Shown one piece after another: positions 24,152 through 33,306 of a stretch of DNA of 64,000 nt. The notes beneath the pieces are model-generated. The model made no database searches. It was not told the origin of the DNA and saw nothing but the letters and a program-made list of their open reading frames with translations. Source of the stretch: Pseudodesulfovibrio indicus (lineage in GTDB: Bacteria; Desulfobacterota; Desulfovibrionia; Desulfovibrionales; Desulfovibrionaceae); assembly GCF_001563225.1 (NCBI RefSeq), contig NZ_CP014206.1, forward strand, positions 496,001-560,000, written 5' to 3'. The position numbers and the translations under genes were made by a program. The stretch's first letter is position 1, and every line of letters starts with the position of its first letter.

Positions 24152-25807
24152 CTACAGATCGCGGCGGCAGGCCAGCGGCATGCGCCAGCCGGTGCCGAAG
24201 GAGCGCGGGGTCAGCTTGATGCCGGGCGCGGCCTGGCGGCGCTTGAACTCGGCGAACCGGACCAGGTCCAGGATTCGGTTCACGGTGGGTTCGTCGAACC
24301 CTTCGGCGATGATCTCCCGGCGCGATTTGTGGTGCTCCACGTGCAGGGCCAGGATGGCGTCCAGGACCGCGTAGTCCGGCAGGGAGTCCTGGTCCTTCTG
24401 GTTGGGCCGAAGCTCGGCGGACGGCGGCTTGGTGATGATCGGCTCCGGGATGTTCGGCCCCACGTGCTCGTTGTACCAGCGGGCCAGCCGGAAGACCGAA
24501 CTCTTGTCCACGTCCGAGATGACCGCGAACCCGCCCGACATGTCGCCGTAGATGGTGCAGTAGCCCACGGCCAGCTCGGACTTGTTGCCCGTGGTCAGCA
24601 GCAGGGAGCCCCGCTTGTTGGACAGGGCCATGAGCAGGTTGCCCCGGATGCGCGACTGGATGTTCTCCTCGGTGGTGTCCGGGGCCAGCCCGGCAAAGGG
24701 CTCGGCCAGGGTTGTCTCGAAGGAACGCATGATCGGCTCGATGGGCAGGGTCAGGGTCTCCACGCCCAGGTTTTCGGCCAGGGCCAGGGAGTCGTCCACC
24801 GACCCCCGGCTGGAATAGGGCGAGGGCATGAGCACGCAGGTCACGTTCTCCGGCCCCAGGGCCTCGGCGGCCACGCAGGCCGTGACCGCGGAGTCGATGC
24901 CCCCGGACAGCCCCACCAGGGCGGTGGAGAAGCCGGACTTGCGCACGTAGTCGCGGGTGCCGAGCACCAGGGCGCGCCAGGTCTCGGCCTCGGGCGCAAA
25001 GTCGTCGTCCGCCACCGCGTTGGCCGAAAAATCGTCCAGGTCCACCAGGAGCACGTCCTCGGTAAACCCGGCGGCGCGGGCCACGAGCCGACCGTCCGGG
25101 CCAAAGGCGCAGGACCGCCCCTCGAAGACCAGGTCGTCGTTGCCGCCCGTCTGGTTGGCGTAGACCATGGGCACGCCGTACTTGCGGGCCACGGCCCCGA
25201 GCATGTCCTCCCGAAGCCGCTGCTTGCCCAGGAACAGGGGCGAGGCCGAGAGGTTCAGGATGGCGTCCGGGCCGAAGGCGGCGGCCTCCTCCAGGGGGTC
25301 GCGGGAATAGGTCCGGGCGTCCCAGTAGTCCTTGTCGTTCCAGGCGTCCTCGCAGATGGACACGGCCAGGGTCCGGCCGTTGAACTCCACGATGTTGGCC
25401 CGCTCGTTCCCTTCGGGCGCGGGCTCGAAATAGCGCGCCTCGTCGAACACGTCGTAGGTGGGCAGCAGGGTCTTGCGCACGGACTTGCGGATCGCGCCCG
25501 CCTCGCACCACAGGGCGCAGTTGAAGACCTGCTTGCCGGTGCCGGGGTTGGGCTCCACCGCGCCGAGCAGCAGGGGCGGGCCGTCGGCCAGCTCGCGGGC
25601 CAGGGCCAGGGCGCGTTCGCCCACCCGCTCCACGAACCGCGCATAGAGCAGCAGGTCCCTGGGCGGATAGCCGGTCAGGGCCATCTCGGGGGTCATGCAC
25701 AGGTCCGCGCCGAGCGCCGTTGCGCGCCGGTAGGCCGCCACGATCTTCGCCGCGTTGCCGTCGATGTCCCCGACCACGGGGTTGAGTTGCAGGACGCCGA
25801 TTTTCAT
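24152..25807 (-). CDS. nadE: Glutamine-dependent NAD synthetase
   Basis: 551 residues. It amidates nicotinate adenine dinucleotide to NAD using glutamine. The N-terminal nitrilase domain carries the Glu-Lys-Cys triad: TPEMALTGYPP, RKTLLPTYDVFDE and SICEDAWND. The C-terminal synthetase domain has the ATP P-loop LSGGIDSAVTACV and the segment GTGNKSE-like LLTTGNKSELAVGYCTIYGDMSGG. Two-domain enzymes of this length take ammonia from glutamine through an internal channel. The ATG at 25807 opens the first nitrilase strand. Confidence 0.96.
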   Translation of the reverse strand: MKIGVLQLNPVVGDIDGNAAKIVAAYRRATALGADLCMTPEMALTGYPPRDLLLYARFVERVGERALALARELADGPPLLLGAVEPNPGTGKQVFNCALWCEAGAIRKSVRKTLLPTYDVFDEARYFEPAPEGNERANIVEFNGRTLAVSICEDAWNDKDYWDARTYSRDPLEEAAAFGPDAILNLSASPLFLGKQRLREDMLGAVARKYGVPMVYANQTGGNDDLVFEGRSCAFGPDGRLVARAAGFTEDVLLVDLDDFSANAVADDDFAPEAETWRALVLGTRDYVRKSGFSTALVGLSGGIDSAVTACVAAEALGPENVTCVLMPSPYSSRGSVDDSLALAENLGVETLTLPIEPIMRSFETTLAEPFAGLAPDTTEENIQSRIRGNLLMALSNKRGSLLLTTGNKSELAVGYCTIYGDMSGGFAVISDVDKSSVFRLARWYNEHVGPNIPEPIITKPPSAELRPNQKDQDSLPDYAVLDAILALHVEHHKSRREIIAEGFDEPTVNRILDLVRFAEFKRRQAAPGIKLTPRSFGTGWRMPLACRRDL

Positions 25808-25895
25808 GGGCAGCTAGTTACGCCAAACCCGGGCCGGGGGCAACACGCGGCGCACCGCAACCCGCACTTGCCGGGCCCAGGTAGGCAAGGTTTTC

Positions 25896-25911
25896 TGGCA
25901 TATTAATTGCT
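25896..25911 (+). promoter_or_regulatory. Sigma-54 promoter for the rightward glycan genes
   Basis: TGGCAT-ATTAA-TTGCT (25896-25911) matches the -24/-12 consensus TGGCAC-N5-TTGCW at all but one base, with GG and GC exactly ten bases apart. Transcription would start near 25923, leaving a leader of about 190 bases before the first gene at 26113. The surrounding 305-base gap (25808-26112) holds nothing else I recognise. Confidence 0.75.
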
Positions 25912-26112
25912 TGGTTACCGAATGATTTCGCCCCTTGCGTCAATACTGGCAAAACTGTACGCAGTTACAAACGGTTAGACCATTGCCCGGACGTCAAAAA
26001 GACGCTGTCTGACCGTTGCCGGGCGGCAAATTACGAAGGTCGGCGCGGGCATTCCCGTCCACGCCCGCCCTGCTGTTGACGGGACAAAACAACAAGGAAG
26101 TTGAACGGACCC

Positions 26113-27195
26113 ATGTCGGCTGGACCCACCATTGCCTGGATAGGCGGAGGCTACCTCCATCCCCAATTCGCGGAATGCGGATACGACGTGCGGCGCGTGG
26201 CGCTGTCCGCGCCCCGCGTCCTGGACTGGGACGCGGTCTGCCGCGAGACCGGCCGCGAGCCGGACTTCGTGGTCTATGCCGACGCCAGCCTGCCGCCGCC
26301 CCTGGTGGGGCTGGAGCGGTTCCCCTGCCCGACCCTGTTCTACTGCGTGGATTCCCACATCCACGAGTGGTACCCGTTCTACGCCCAGGCCTTCGACCTG
26401 TGCGCGGTCAGCCTCCTGGACCACCTGCCGCGCATGACCCTGCGCCTCGGGCCGGACCGGGTCTTCTGGCTGCCGCCGTTCCCCATCCGGGGCGAGCGCC
26501 CGCCCAAGGTCGCGCCCCAGCGCATCTGGGACGTCCTGTTCGTGGGCCGCGTGGACCCGGAGACATCGCCCGTCCGGGCGAAGTTCCTGCGCGAGTTCGC
26601 CACCGAGGTGGACAATTTCGAAGTCCGCGAAGGGACCTTCGCCAACCTGTTCCCCAAGGCCCGGATCGTGCTCAACATCGCCGAGCGGGGCGACCTGAAT
26701 TTCCGCGTGTTCGAGGCCCTGGCCACCGGGTCCTGCCTGCTGACCCCGCGCGTGGGCAACGGCCAGGACCAATTGTTCGAGGACGGCGTGCACCTGTTCA
26801 CCTACGAGCTCAACGACCCCCGGGACGCGGCCCGCAAGGCGAACCGGCTGCTTGCGCACCCCGAGCTGTGCGAGCGTGTCGGGCTGGCCGGATTGGCCGA
26901 GGTCGACGCCCACCACCGCCGCCGCAACAGGGTGCGGACCATCCTCGACCGCATCGAGGGACTGGACCGGGAGGCGGTGGTCCGCGAGCGGCTGGCCCAG
27001 GCCGACATGATCCGGGACAAGTACCTGCGCCTGCTCTACCTGCACTGGGGCGCGGAGGTGACCGACGCCCGCTCCAGGGAACTGTACCTCTGGGGTGCGC
27101 GGGGGGACGGCAAATCCCCGGCGCAGCGCCCGCAAAAGCGGCCCGCCCGCGCCGCCAACCACAACCCGCAAGACCCGGAGAGCAAATCCGTATGA
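26113..27195 (+). CDS. CgeB-like glycosyltransferase
   Basis: 360 residues. The C-terminal half has the glycosyltransferase-1-like features of the CgeB group: WDVLFVGRVDPETSPVRAKFLREF, then FPKARIVLNIAERGDLNFRVFEALATGSCLLTP. The N-terminal domain ends with YCVDSHIHEWY. The C-terminus is a basic, proline-rich tail. It is the first gene after the sigma-54 promoter. ATG 26113 is chosen; a TTG at 26101 is possible. The ATGA overlap with the next gene shows coupled translation. Confidence 0.8.
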   Translation: MSAGPTIAWIGGGYLHPQFAECGYDVRRVALSAPRVLDWDAVCRETGREPDFVVYADASLPPPLVGLERFPCPTLFYCVDSHIHEWYPFYAQAFDLCAVSLLDHLPRMTLRLGPDRVFWLPPFPIRGERPPKVAPQRIWDVLFVGRVDPETSPVRAKFLREFATEVDNFEVREGTFANLFPKARIVLNIAERGDLNFRVFEALATGSCLLTPRVGNGQDQLFEDGVHLFTYELNDPRDAARKANRLLAHPELCERVGLAGLAEVDAHHRRRNRVRTILDRIEGLDREAVVRERLAQADMIRDKYLRLLYLHWGAEVTDARSRELYLWGARGDGKSPAQRPQKRPARAANHNPQDPESKSV

Positions 27196-29750
27196 CCGCC
27201 GTTTCCGTCGTCGTCGCCGTCTACAACGCGCAGCCCTGGCTGGACCGCTTTTTCGCGTCCCTGCAACGGCAGACGCTCCGGGATTTCGAGGTCGTCATGG
27301 TGGACGACGCGTCCACGGACCAAAGCGCCGCCCTGATCGAGAAGACGGCCGAGGCCGATCCCCGGTTCCGGCTGGTGCGGCTGCCGGTCAACTCCGGCGC
27401 GGGTACGGCCCGCAACACCGGCATCATGGAGGCCAGGGGCGAGACCCTGTGCTTCGCCGACCCCGACGACCTGCTGCCCGAGACCTCCCTGGAGGTCCGC
27501 TATACGGCCTACAAGCACCACAACGCCATTGTCCGCGCCTGCCACGACGAGATCGGGGACGACGGGTCCATGCGCAACCACGAGACCCGGCCCGACCGGC
27601 TTCCCGAGCTGTTCTCGCCCGTGGACGAGGCCGAGCGCGTGGGCGTGAACCCGTTCCTGTGCGCCCACTGGACCTGGCTTTTCCCCACCGAGCTGCTGCG
27701 CCGCCACAAGATATTCAACGGCGAGGACATGCGCACCGCCGAGGACATCGTCCTGCTCAACAAGCTGTTTTTCCACATCAAGCGCATGGTCTGGATACCG
27801 GACACGGTCTACCTCTGGATGAAGCACGAGGAGTCCCTGTCCACCACGCGCTACACGGCGGAACACTACGAGAACTACTTCCAATGCTGCGACGTGTTCT
27901 ACCGCGAGGCGGGCAAACACCGGCGCATGGAGCTGGCCGACCAGTTCTTCGACGGCTACCTGGCCCTGTATCCGGGCCACCTCCTGGCCCAGGCCGCCCA
28001 GGGCGCGAGCGACGAGCTGGACGCGCAGAAGCTGATCGCGGCCACGGCACGCATCGCCGAGCGGTACGCGGTCTTCGCCCGCTGCGCCGAGGTCCTGCGC
28101 AGGAACCCGGCCCACTACGCCGGGCTGTGCCGCCTGATGGCCGTGCTGCAGAGCGACAACCAGTCCGCCCTGCTGCGGCTGGTGGAGTCCCAGCGGGTGT
28201 TCAACCGGCTGATGGAGGAAAAGCGGTTCGAGGGGGTGCGCGCCGCCGGTTGGAGCCGCCAGGTCTCCTTCGACAAGCTCGACCGCGAGGCCGGGCTGGT
28301 CCGGGGGCGCTACCTGTTCTGCGACAGCGGCCCCGAGGAGCGGTTCGTCTCCGGCGGCAGGGACGCCCAACCGGCTTACGCCAAGAACCGCACCGTGCAC
28401 ACCGGCAACGGGTACGTGATTTTCGAGCGCATCCTCTGGCTGCCGCTTCCGCCCGACGGGGACGAGCGCATCGCCCTGACCGTGGGCGGGCAGGATTCGG
28501 GACTGAACCACACCGCGTCCCAGCTCCGCGCCGCCTTTGCGCCCAGGCCCCTGAACGACGCGGGCTTCCCCCCGGACGTCCGCGCCCTGCGCCGGCTGGC
28601 CGCATCCCCCGCCGTCCGGGAAAAATTCAGGGACGCCTGGCTGTTCATCGACAGGGACAACGAGGCCGACGACAACGCGGAGCATCTCTACCGCTGGGTG
28701 CGTCGCGAGCACCCCGAGGTCAACGCCTGGTTCGTGCTCAACCAGGAGTCCCACGACTGGCCGAGGCTCCAGGCGGAAGGGTTCCGCCTCGTGCCCCACG
28801 GCACCATGGAACATTTCGCACTGTTCCTGTCGGCGAGCAAACTCGTCTCCAGCCAGATGGACGTCTACATCTACGCCCCCCTGGAGGAACGGTACTACAG
28901 CGATTTCCAACGGCCGAAATTCATCTGCCTGCAGCACGGCGTGACCAAGGAGGACATCTCCTCCTGGCTGAATCCCGTGCCCATCGACCTGTTCGTCACG
29001 GCCAGCCCTGCCGAATACGCCTCCATCGTCTCGGACGGGACCGCCTACATCATGACCGAAAAGGAGGTCCGGCTGACGAGCTTCCCACGGTTCGACAAGC
29101 TGCTGGAACCCGTGGAACAGGAGAACACCCTGCTCGTGATGCCCACCTGGCGGTCCGATCTGGTGGGCGAGTGGGACGGCAAGGGGCAGCGCCGGGAGCG
29201 CAACGAAGCCTTTTATTCGTCGAGCTACGTGGCGACGTGGAAGGACGTCTTCGACGACCCGCGCCTCAAGGCCCTGCTCGACAAGTACGACTACAACGTC
29301 GTCTTCTTCGCCCACCCCGGCTTCGAGGAGTACCTGGACGGGATGCCCTTCCCCGCCTACGTGGACAAGCGGTCCAAGCGGCACGGCTCGCTGATGGAGC
29401 TGATGAAGCGATCCAGGGTGATGATCACGGATTTTTCCTCGGTCGCCTTCGACATGGCGCACGCCAAGCGGTCCGTGCTCTACTACCAGCCCGAGGACGA
29501 GGCGGGGTATGCCCGCAGGCAGAACCGGAAGACCGGCTTCTTCCACTATTCGACCATGGGATTCGGCCCGGTCTGCCGCGACAGGGATGCGCTCATCGCG
29601 GCCCTGGAAGACGCCCTGCGCGCCGGGGGCGTCCCGGCCCCGGAGTACGCAGAGCGCGAACAGAACACCTTTGCCCACCACGACAGGAACTCCTGTCAGC
29701 GCGTCTTCGATGCGATCAGGGCGGACTCCAAACACCATTTCGAGGGGTAG
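27192..29750 (+). CDS. GT2 glycosyltransferase fused to a CDP-glycerol glycerophosphotransferase-like domain
   Basis: 852 residues. A GT-A domain occupies residues 1-220 (SVVVAVYNAQPWLDRFFASL; DD at VVMVDDAST; the FADPDDLLP segment). A middle region of unknown fold follows. Residues about 470-840 match the TagB/TagF group that transfers polyol phosphate: ICLQHGVTKED, VMPTWRSDL and MITDFSSVAFDMAHAKRSVLYY. It overlaps the preceding gene by four bases. The fusion suggests it adds a sugar and a glycerol- or ribitol-phosphate-like group to the same glycan; that is inference. Confidence 0.8.
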   Translation: MTAVSVVVAVYNAQPWLDRFFASLQRQTLRDFEVVMVDDASTDQSAALIEKTAEADPRFRLVRLPVNSGAGTARNTGIMEARGETLCFADPDDLLPETSLEVRYTAYKHHNAIVRACHDEIGDDGSMRNHETRPDRLPELFSPVDEAERVGVNPFLCAHWTWLFPTELLRRHKIFNGEDMRTAEDIVLLNKLFFHIKRMVWIPDTVYLWMKHEESLSTTRYTAEHYENYFQCCDVFYREAGKHRRMELADQFFDGYLALYPGHLLAQAAQGASDELDAQKLIAATARIAERYAVFARCAEVLRRNPAHYAGLCRLMAVLQSDNQSALLRLVESQRVFNRLMEEKRFEGVRAAGWSRQVSFDKLDREAGLVRGRYLFCDSGPEERFVSGGRDAQPAYAKNRTVHTGNGYVIFERILWLPLPPDGDERIALTVGGQDSGLNHTASQLRAAFAPRPLNDAGFPPDVRALRRLAASPAVREKFRDAWLFIDRDNEADDNAEHLYRWVRREHPEVNAWFVLNQESHDWPRLQAEGFRLVPHGTMEHFALFLSASKLVSSQMDVYIYAPLEERYYSDFQRPKFICLQHGVTKEDISSWLNPVPIDLFVTASPAEYASIVSDGTAYIMTEKEVRLTSFPRFDKLLEPVEQENTLLVMPTWRSDLVGEWDGKGQRRERNEAFYSSSYVATWKDVFDDPRLKALLDKYDYNVVFFAHPGFEEYLDGMPFPAYVDKRSKRHGSLMELMKRSRVMITDFSSVAFDMAHAKRSVLYYQPEDEAGYARRQNRKTGFFHYSTMGFGPVCRDRDALIAALEDALRAGGVPAPEYAEREQNTFAHHDRNSCQRVFDAIRADSKHHFEG

Positions 29751-29754
29751 CGTC

Positions 29755-30783
29755 ATGTCCGACAACAACGGCAGTCTTCGAGGGGTATTCACCCTGTTGA
29801 GCACGCTGGGCCGGACCCTCCTGGACCTCCGCCTGAAGCCGCTCCCCCAGTTCGCCCTGATCATGCTCCAGGAGCGCGGTGAAGACCTGCGCGCAGCCCT
29901 GCGCGCGGGCGAGGAAAAGACGGAGAAGCGCAGGGCCCTGGCCCTGGAGCGCGGCTGGGAGGAGCCCGCGGCCCAAGCCGGGCAGGCCCTGGCCGCGTTG
30001 CGCCCCCTGCTCGACGAGCTTTCCGTTCTGCGCAGGGACGTGGACGCGGACTTCGCCGCCGCAGAATCCATCGTCCGCTACAGCGACTTTCCCCGGCTGA
30101 TGCAGGCCCTGAAGCAGCGGCTGCGGGGCACCGGCGCGGACACCGAAAAGATGACCGCGGCCCTGTCCCCCGACCTGGTGCTGCAAAACCAGAAGGCCGA
30201 GCTCAAGGAGGCCGCGCGCCTCATCGGGCAGGTGGACAAGACTGTGAACGACCTGAATTCCTGGGCGGACGACAGGATTCTTCATTACTGCACGGCCTTC
30301 GCGGGCATCTTCGACCGTCTCGAGACCGACCCGGTCCTGGCGGACATCCACCGGGCCGTCTCCTTCGAGCTGCGCGGCATCGCCTATCGGAACATCGCCG
30401 AGTCCGGGCTCTTCGACGAGCCCCTGTACCGCTCCCAACTGCCGGACAACGGTGCGGGCTGCCGGGACTGCCTCAAGCACTACCTGATGGAGCCCCGGGG
30501 CTGTTCGCCCTGCCGTCTGTTCGACGACGCGTACTACTCCGAGAACTATCCCTGCGTGCGCATGCTGCGCTACAGCCCTCTTGAACATTTCGTGCGCTAC
30601 GGCGAGGCCATGCGGCTCAATCCGGGGCCGGACCTGGACGTTCCGTTCTACCTGAAGGACAACGACGACGTCCTGGAGGCCGGGGTCTCGGCCTACCGGC
30701 ATTTCGTCAACCACGGCTCGGTCGAGGGCCGGTCCCCCTCCCCCGGGCGGGCGGCTTCTTCAGCCGGAAATACCTGGATATGA
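29755..30783 (+). CDS. Unknown protein with C-terminal FDxxYY-HF-G repeats
   Basis: 342 residues. Residues 1-210 are helical and charged, without a family I know. Residues 219-328 carry three degenerate copies of a repeat often found attached to glycosyltransferases: LFDEPLYRSQ..., LFDDAYYSEN...PLEHFVRYGE, and VPFYLKDNDDV...YRHFVNHGSVEGRSP. The frame ends soon after EGRSPS in GRAASSAGNTWI, which looks out of register. The next frame continues GGFFSRKYLDM straight into the following gene. The two may therefore be one protein split by a lost base. Confidence 0.7.
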   Translation: MSDNNGSLRGVFTLLSTLGRTLLDLRLKPLPQFALIMLQERGEDLRAALRAGEEKTEKRRALALERGWEEPAAQAGQALAALRPLLDELSVLRRDVDADFAAAESIVRYSDFPRLMQALKQRLRGTGADTEKMTAALSPDLVLQNQKAELKEAARLIGQVDKTVNDLNSWADDRILHYCTAFAGIFDRLETDPVLADIHRAVSFELRGIAYRNIAESGLFDEPLYRSQLPDNGAGCRDCLKHYLMEPRGCSPCRLFDDAYYSENYPCVRMLRYSPLEHFVRYGEAMRLNPGPDLDVPFYLKDNDDVLEAGVSAYRHFVNHGSVEGRSPSPGRAASSAGNTWI

Positions 30784-33260
30784 CCGGAGGGCGGCTGGCC
30801 TTTGTCGGCGACCCGGATGACGGGGAGCGGTCGGCGTGGGAGCTGTTCTCCGCGCGCTGCGCCGAGAGGGAGAACGGCTGCGCCACCCCGATCCCGGTGG
30901 CGGAGTGGACCGGCGGGGAAACCGGCTTCGACGGCTTCGTGGTCGGTGCGTCCGCCCTGGCTCGTCTGGACGGCGACCGCTTGTCCGCCCTTGCCCGGAA
31001 CAACGCGACCCTTGTCTACCTCGGCGGCGATCCGCACCGCGACCTGCGCGGGCTCCTCGCCCAGGACGTCCTTCCCCTGACCCGGATCTGCGCTCTGACC
31101 TGGGACTACGAGGGGTTCCTCCGCTGGCAGGAGGCCGAAGCCCCCCTCCGGCTGCTCTACCACCCCTTCGAGGACAGGAGCGATTCCCTGCCGGTGATGG
31201 ACGCGGTGCTGTCCAAGCTGACAGCAAAGGGGGAATTCTCCCTGCGCCGCTTCGCCCGGCCTTGCGAGGACGACCCGGCCCGTCCGGTCATCAGCGTTGT
31301 CAGCATCATCTACAAGAAGCCGGTGGAGATGATGGCTTTCCTGGAGGCCATCAACCGGCAGGACCTGGCCCGGCCCTACGAGGTCATCCTGGTGGACGAC
31401 GCCTCACCGGACGACACCGTGGCCCGGATAGAGAGCTGGCTGGAGGAGAAGCGCTTGGCGAACCGCATGAACCGCCACATGCGCGTGCAGATCCTGCGCA
31501 ACGAGGTCAACTCCGGCAACTGCGTGTCCCGCAACCGGGGGATCGAGGCGGCCCTGGCGCCGATCATCGTCATCTCGGACGGCGACGTGCTCTTCAGCAC
31601 CGCCAGCCTCAGTGAACACGCCCTGGCCTACCGGTTCGGGGACTGCGACGCGGTCATCGGTTTTTCCCTTTTCGACATCAACTACGAGACCGCCAACAGC
31701 TGGCTGACCTCCTGCGAGATCAACGAGGCCATCGTCAAGACCCGCCTCCTCCAGCCCACGCCGCTCAGCTTCAAGGCCCTGCTCACGCCGCTGAACGGGT
31801 ACCTGAACTTCGTCACCCGCGGCGTCTCCTTCAGGAAGGAGGCCCTCGACGGAGAGTACTTCGACGAGGACTTCGCCTACTCCACCAAGAAGGATTCCGG
31901 CTATGCCTGCGAAGACATCGAGATGGGCGCGCGCCTCTATTTCAACGGGAAGAACATCCGCTACCTGGACAGGTCCGTGTTCATCCACATGCGCCACAGC
32001 GACAACTCCTACAGCGAGAACAAGACCATCGCCGCCCTGCGCAACTGGAACAAGCTCCTGGCCAAATACCCGGACCTGGCGCTGGTGGAACGGCAGTTCT
32101 TCCAGAACAAGACCGCGGACATGCTCCGGCGGATTTCCAGCCTCAAGGAGGCCCCGGAGTTCCGCGAAGCCCTCGGACGCTACAAGGAGCCGACCCGCGC
32201 CAACATCACGATCCGCGAACTGCAACCGCTCAGGGTCCTGACCTACGGCTGGGACGTCCCCTACCTGTACGAACTCTTCAAGCTCAACCACCGCTTCACC
32301 CTGGTCACCGAAGGCCCGGACGCACGGTGGGCCTTTGCGCAGCGCCCCCTGCCCCGCAACGCCCGGTTCGCCGCCCTTGAGACCATCGACCCCAAAGAGT
32401 TCGACCTGGCCATCCTGCCCTTTGACGGGTACGTGCTCTCCCCGGAATACTGCCGGTCCTGCCCGGAACAGCGGGCAAGGACCTTTTTGACCATGCTGGA
32501 ACTGACCCGGGACATCCCGAGGATCGGCCTGTGCCACGGCGCGGTGCCGATATATGAAGGCGAACCCCCGAACGCCGGGCTCGCGCCGGGAGCGGTCGTC
32601 CCGTCCGGGCTGGAATCCCTGCGGAAACTCCTGAGTCAAATCCCCGTGGTCTGCGCCTCGCATCAGGCCCGCGAGGAGTGGGGGTTCGCCGACTGCACCG
32701 TCATCCACCCCGGCCTCTCTCCCGTGGAGTACGCTCCGGGCCGCCACGCCGGGGATTGCCTGACCCTGCCGCGCGCCGATTTCGACGACCAGCCCCTGGT
32801 CCACGGAGACGCGGTGCGCCGCCGGGTGGAATCGCTGCTCGACGGGATCTGCGCCGTGGAATGCGCGGCCCCGCCCGAGGCGCATTCCGGCTATGTCCTG
32901 GACAGCCCGGAATGGAGCGTGGCCCGGTTCCAGAACCGCGCCGCCTACGTCGGCGATTACAAAGTTTTTCTCAACCCCACCGTCCATCTGCCCATGCCCC
33001 TGATCCGGGCCGAGGCGATGATGGCCGGGACCGTCCCGGTCACCCTGCGCAACCACGACGCGGACCGATTCATCGAAAACGGGGTGAACGGGTTCTGCGG
33101 CGACAGCGCCGAGGAACTGGCGGAACGCGTCCGTTGGCTCCTGGAGCACGACGCCGAACGGCGCGAGATCAGCCGCAATGCCCGCCTGACCGCCATGGAC
33201 CTGTTCAACGTGGACAGGCAGCTGTCCGCCTGGAACGAGCTGATCGCGCGGACGGTCTGA
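30780..33260 (+). CDS. Two-domain glycosyltransferase (GT2 plus GT4-like)
   Basis: 826 residues. Residues about 165-400 form a GT-A domain (VISVVSIIYKKPVEMMAFLEAI, VILVDDASPDDT, IIVISDGDVLF). The last roughly 130 residues resemble the C-terminal half of GT4 enzymes: VFLNPTVHLPMPLIRAEAMMAGTVPVT and NGVNGFCGDSAEELAERV. It overlaps the preceding gene by ATGA. The start is uncertain, because an in-frame extension upstream suggests the previous gene may be its lost N-terminal part. Confidence 0.8.
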   Translation: MTGGRLAFVGDPDDGERSAWELFSARCAERENGCATPIPVAEWTGGETGFDGFVVGASALARLDGDRLSALARNNATLVYLGGDPHRDLRGLLAQDVLPLTRICALTWDYEGFLRWQEAEAPLRLLYHPFEDRSDSLPVMDAVLSKLTAKGEFSLRRFARPCEDDPARPVISVVSIIYKKPVEMMAFLEAINRQDLARPYEVILVDDASPDDTVARIESWLEEKRLANRMNRHMRVQILRNEVNSGNCVSRNRGIEAALAPIIVISDGDVLFSTASLSEHALAYRFGDCDAVIGFSLFDINYETANSWLTSCEINEAIVKTRLLQPTPLSFKALLTPLNGYLNFVTRGVSFRKEALDGEYFDEDFAYSTKKDSGYACEDIEMGARLYFNGKNIRYLDRSVFIHMRHSDNSYSENKTIAALRNWNKLLAKYPDLALVERQFFQNKTADMLRRISSLKEAPEFREALGRYKEPTRANITIRELQPLRVLTYGWDVPYLYELFKLNHRFTLVTEGPDARWAFAQRPLPRNARFAALETIDPKEFDLAILPFDGYVLSPEYCRSCPEQRARTFLTMLELTRDIPRIGLCHGAVPIYEGEPPNAGLAPGAVVPSGLESLRKLLSQIPVVCASHQAREEWGFADCTVIHPGLSPVEYAPGRHAGDCLTLPRADFDDQPLVHGDAVRRRVESLLDGICAVECAAPPEAHSGYVLDSPEWSVARFQNRAAYVGDYKVFLNPTVHLPMPLIRAEAMMAGTVPVTLRNHDADRFIENGVNGFCGDSAEELAERVRWLLEHDAERREISRNARLTAMDLFNVDRQLSAWNELIARTV

Positions 33261-33306
33261 CAGCAGGCCCCGACTGAACGCCAAGGAACAAGAAAGGAGC
33301 GGCGAT

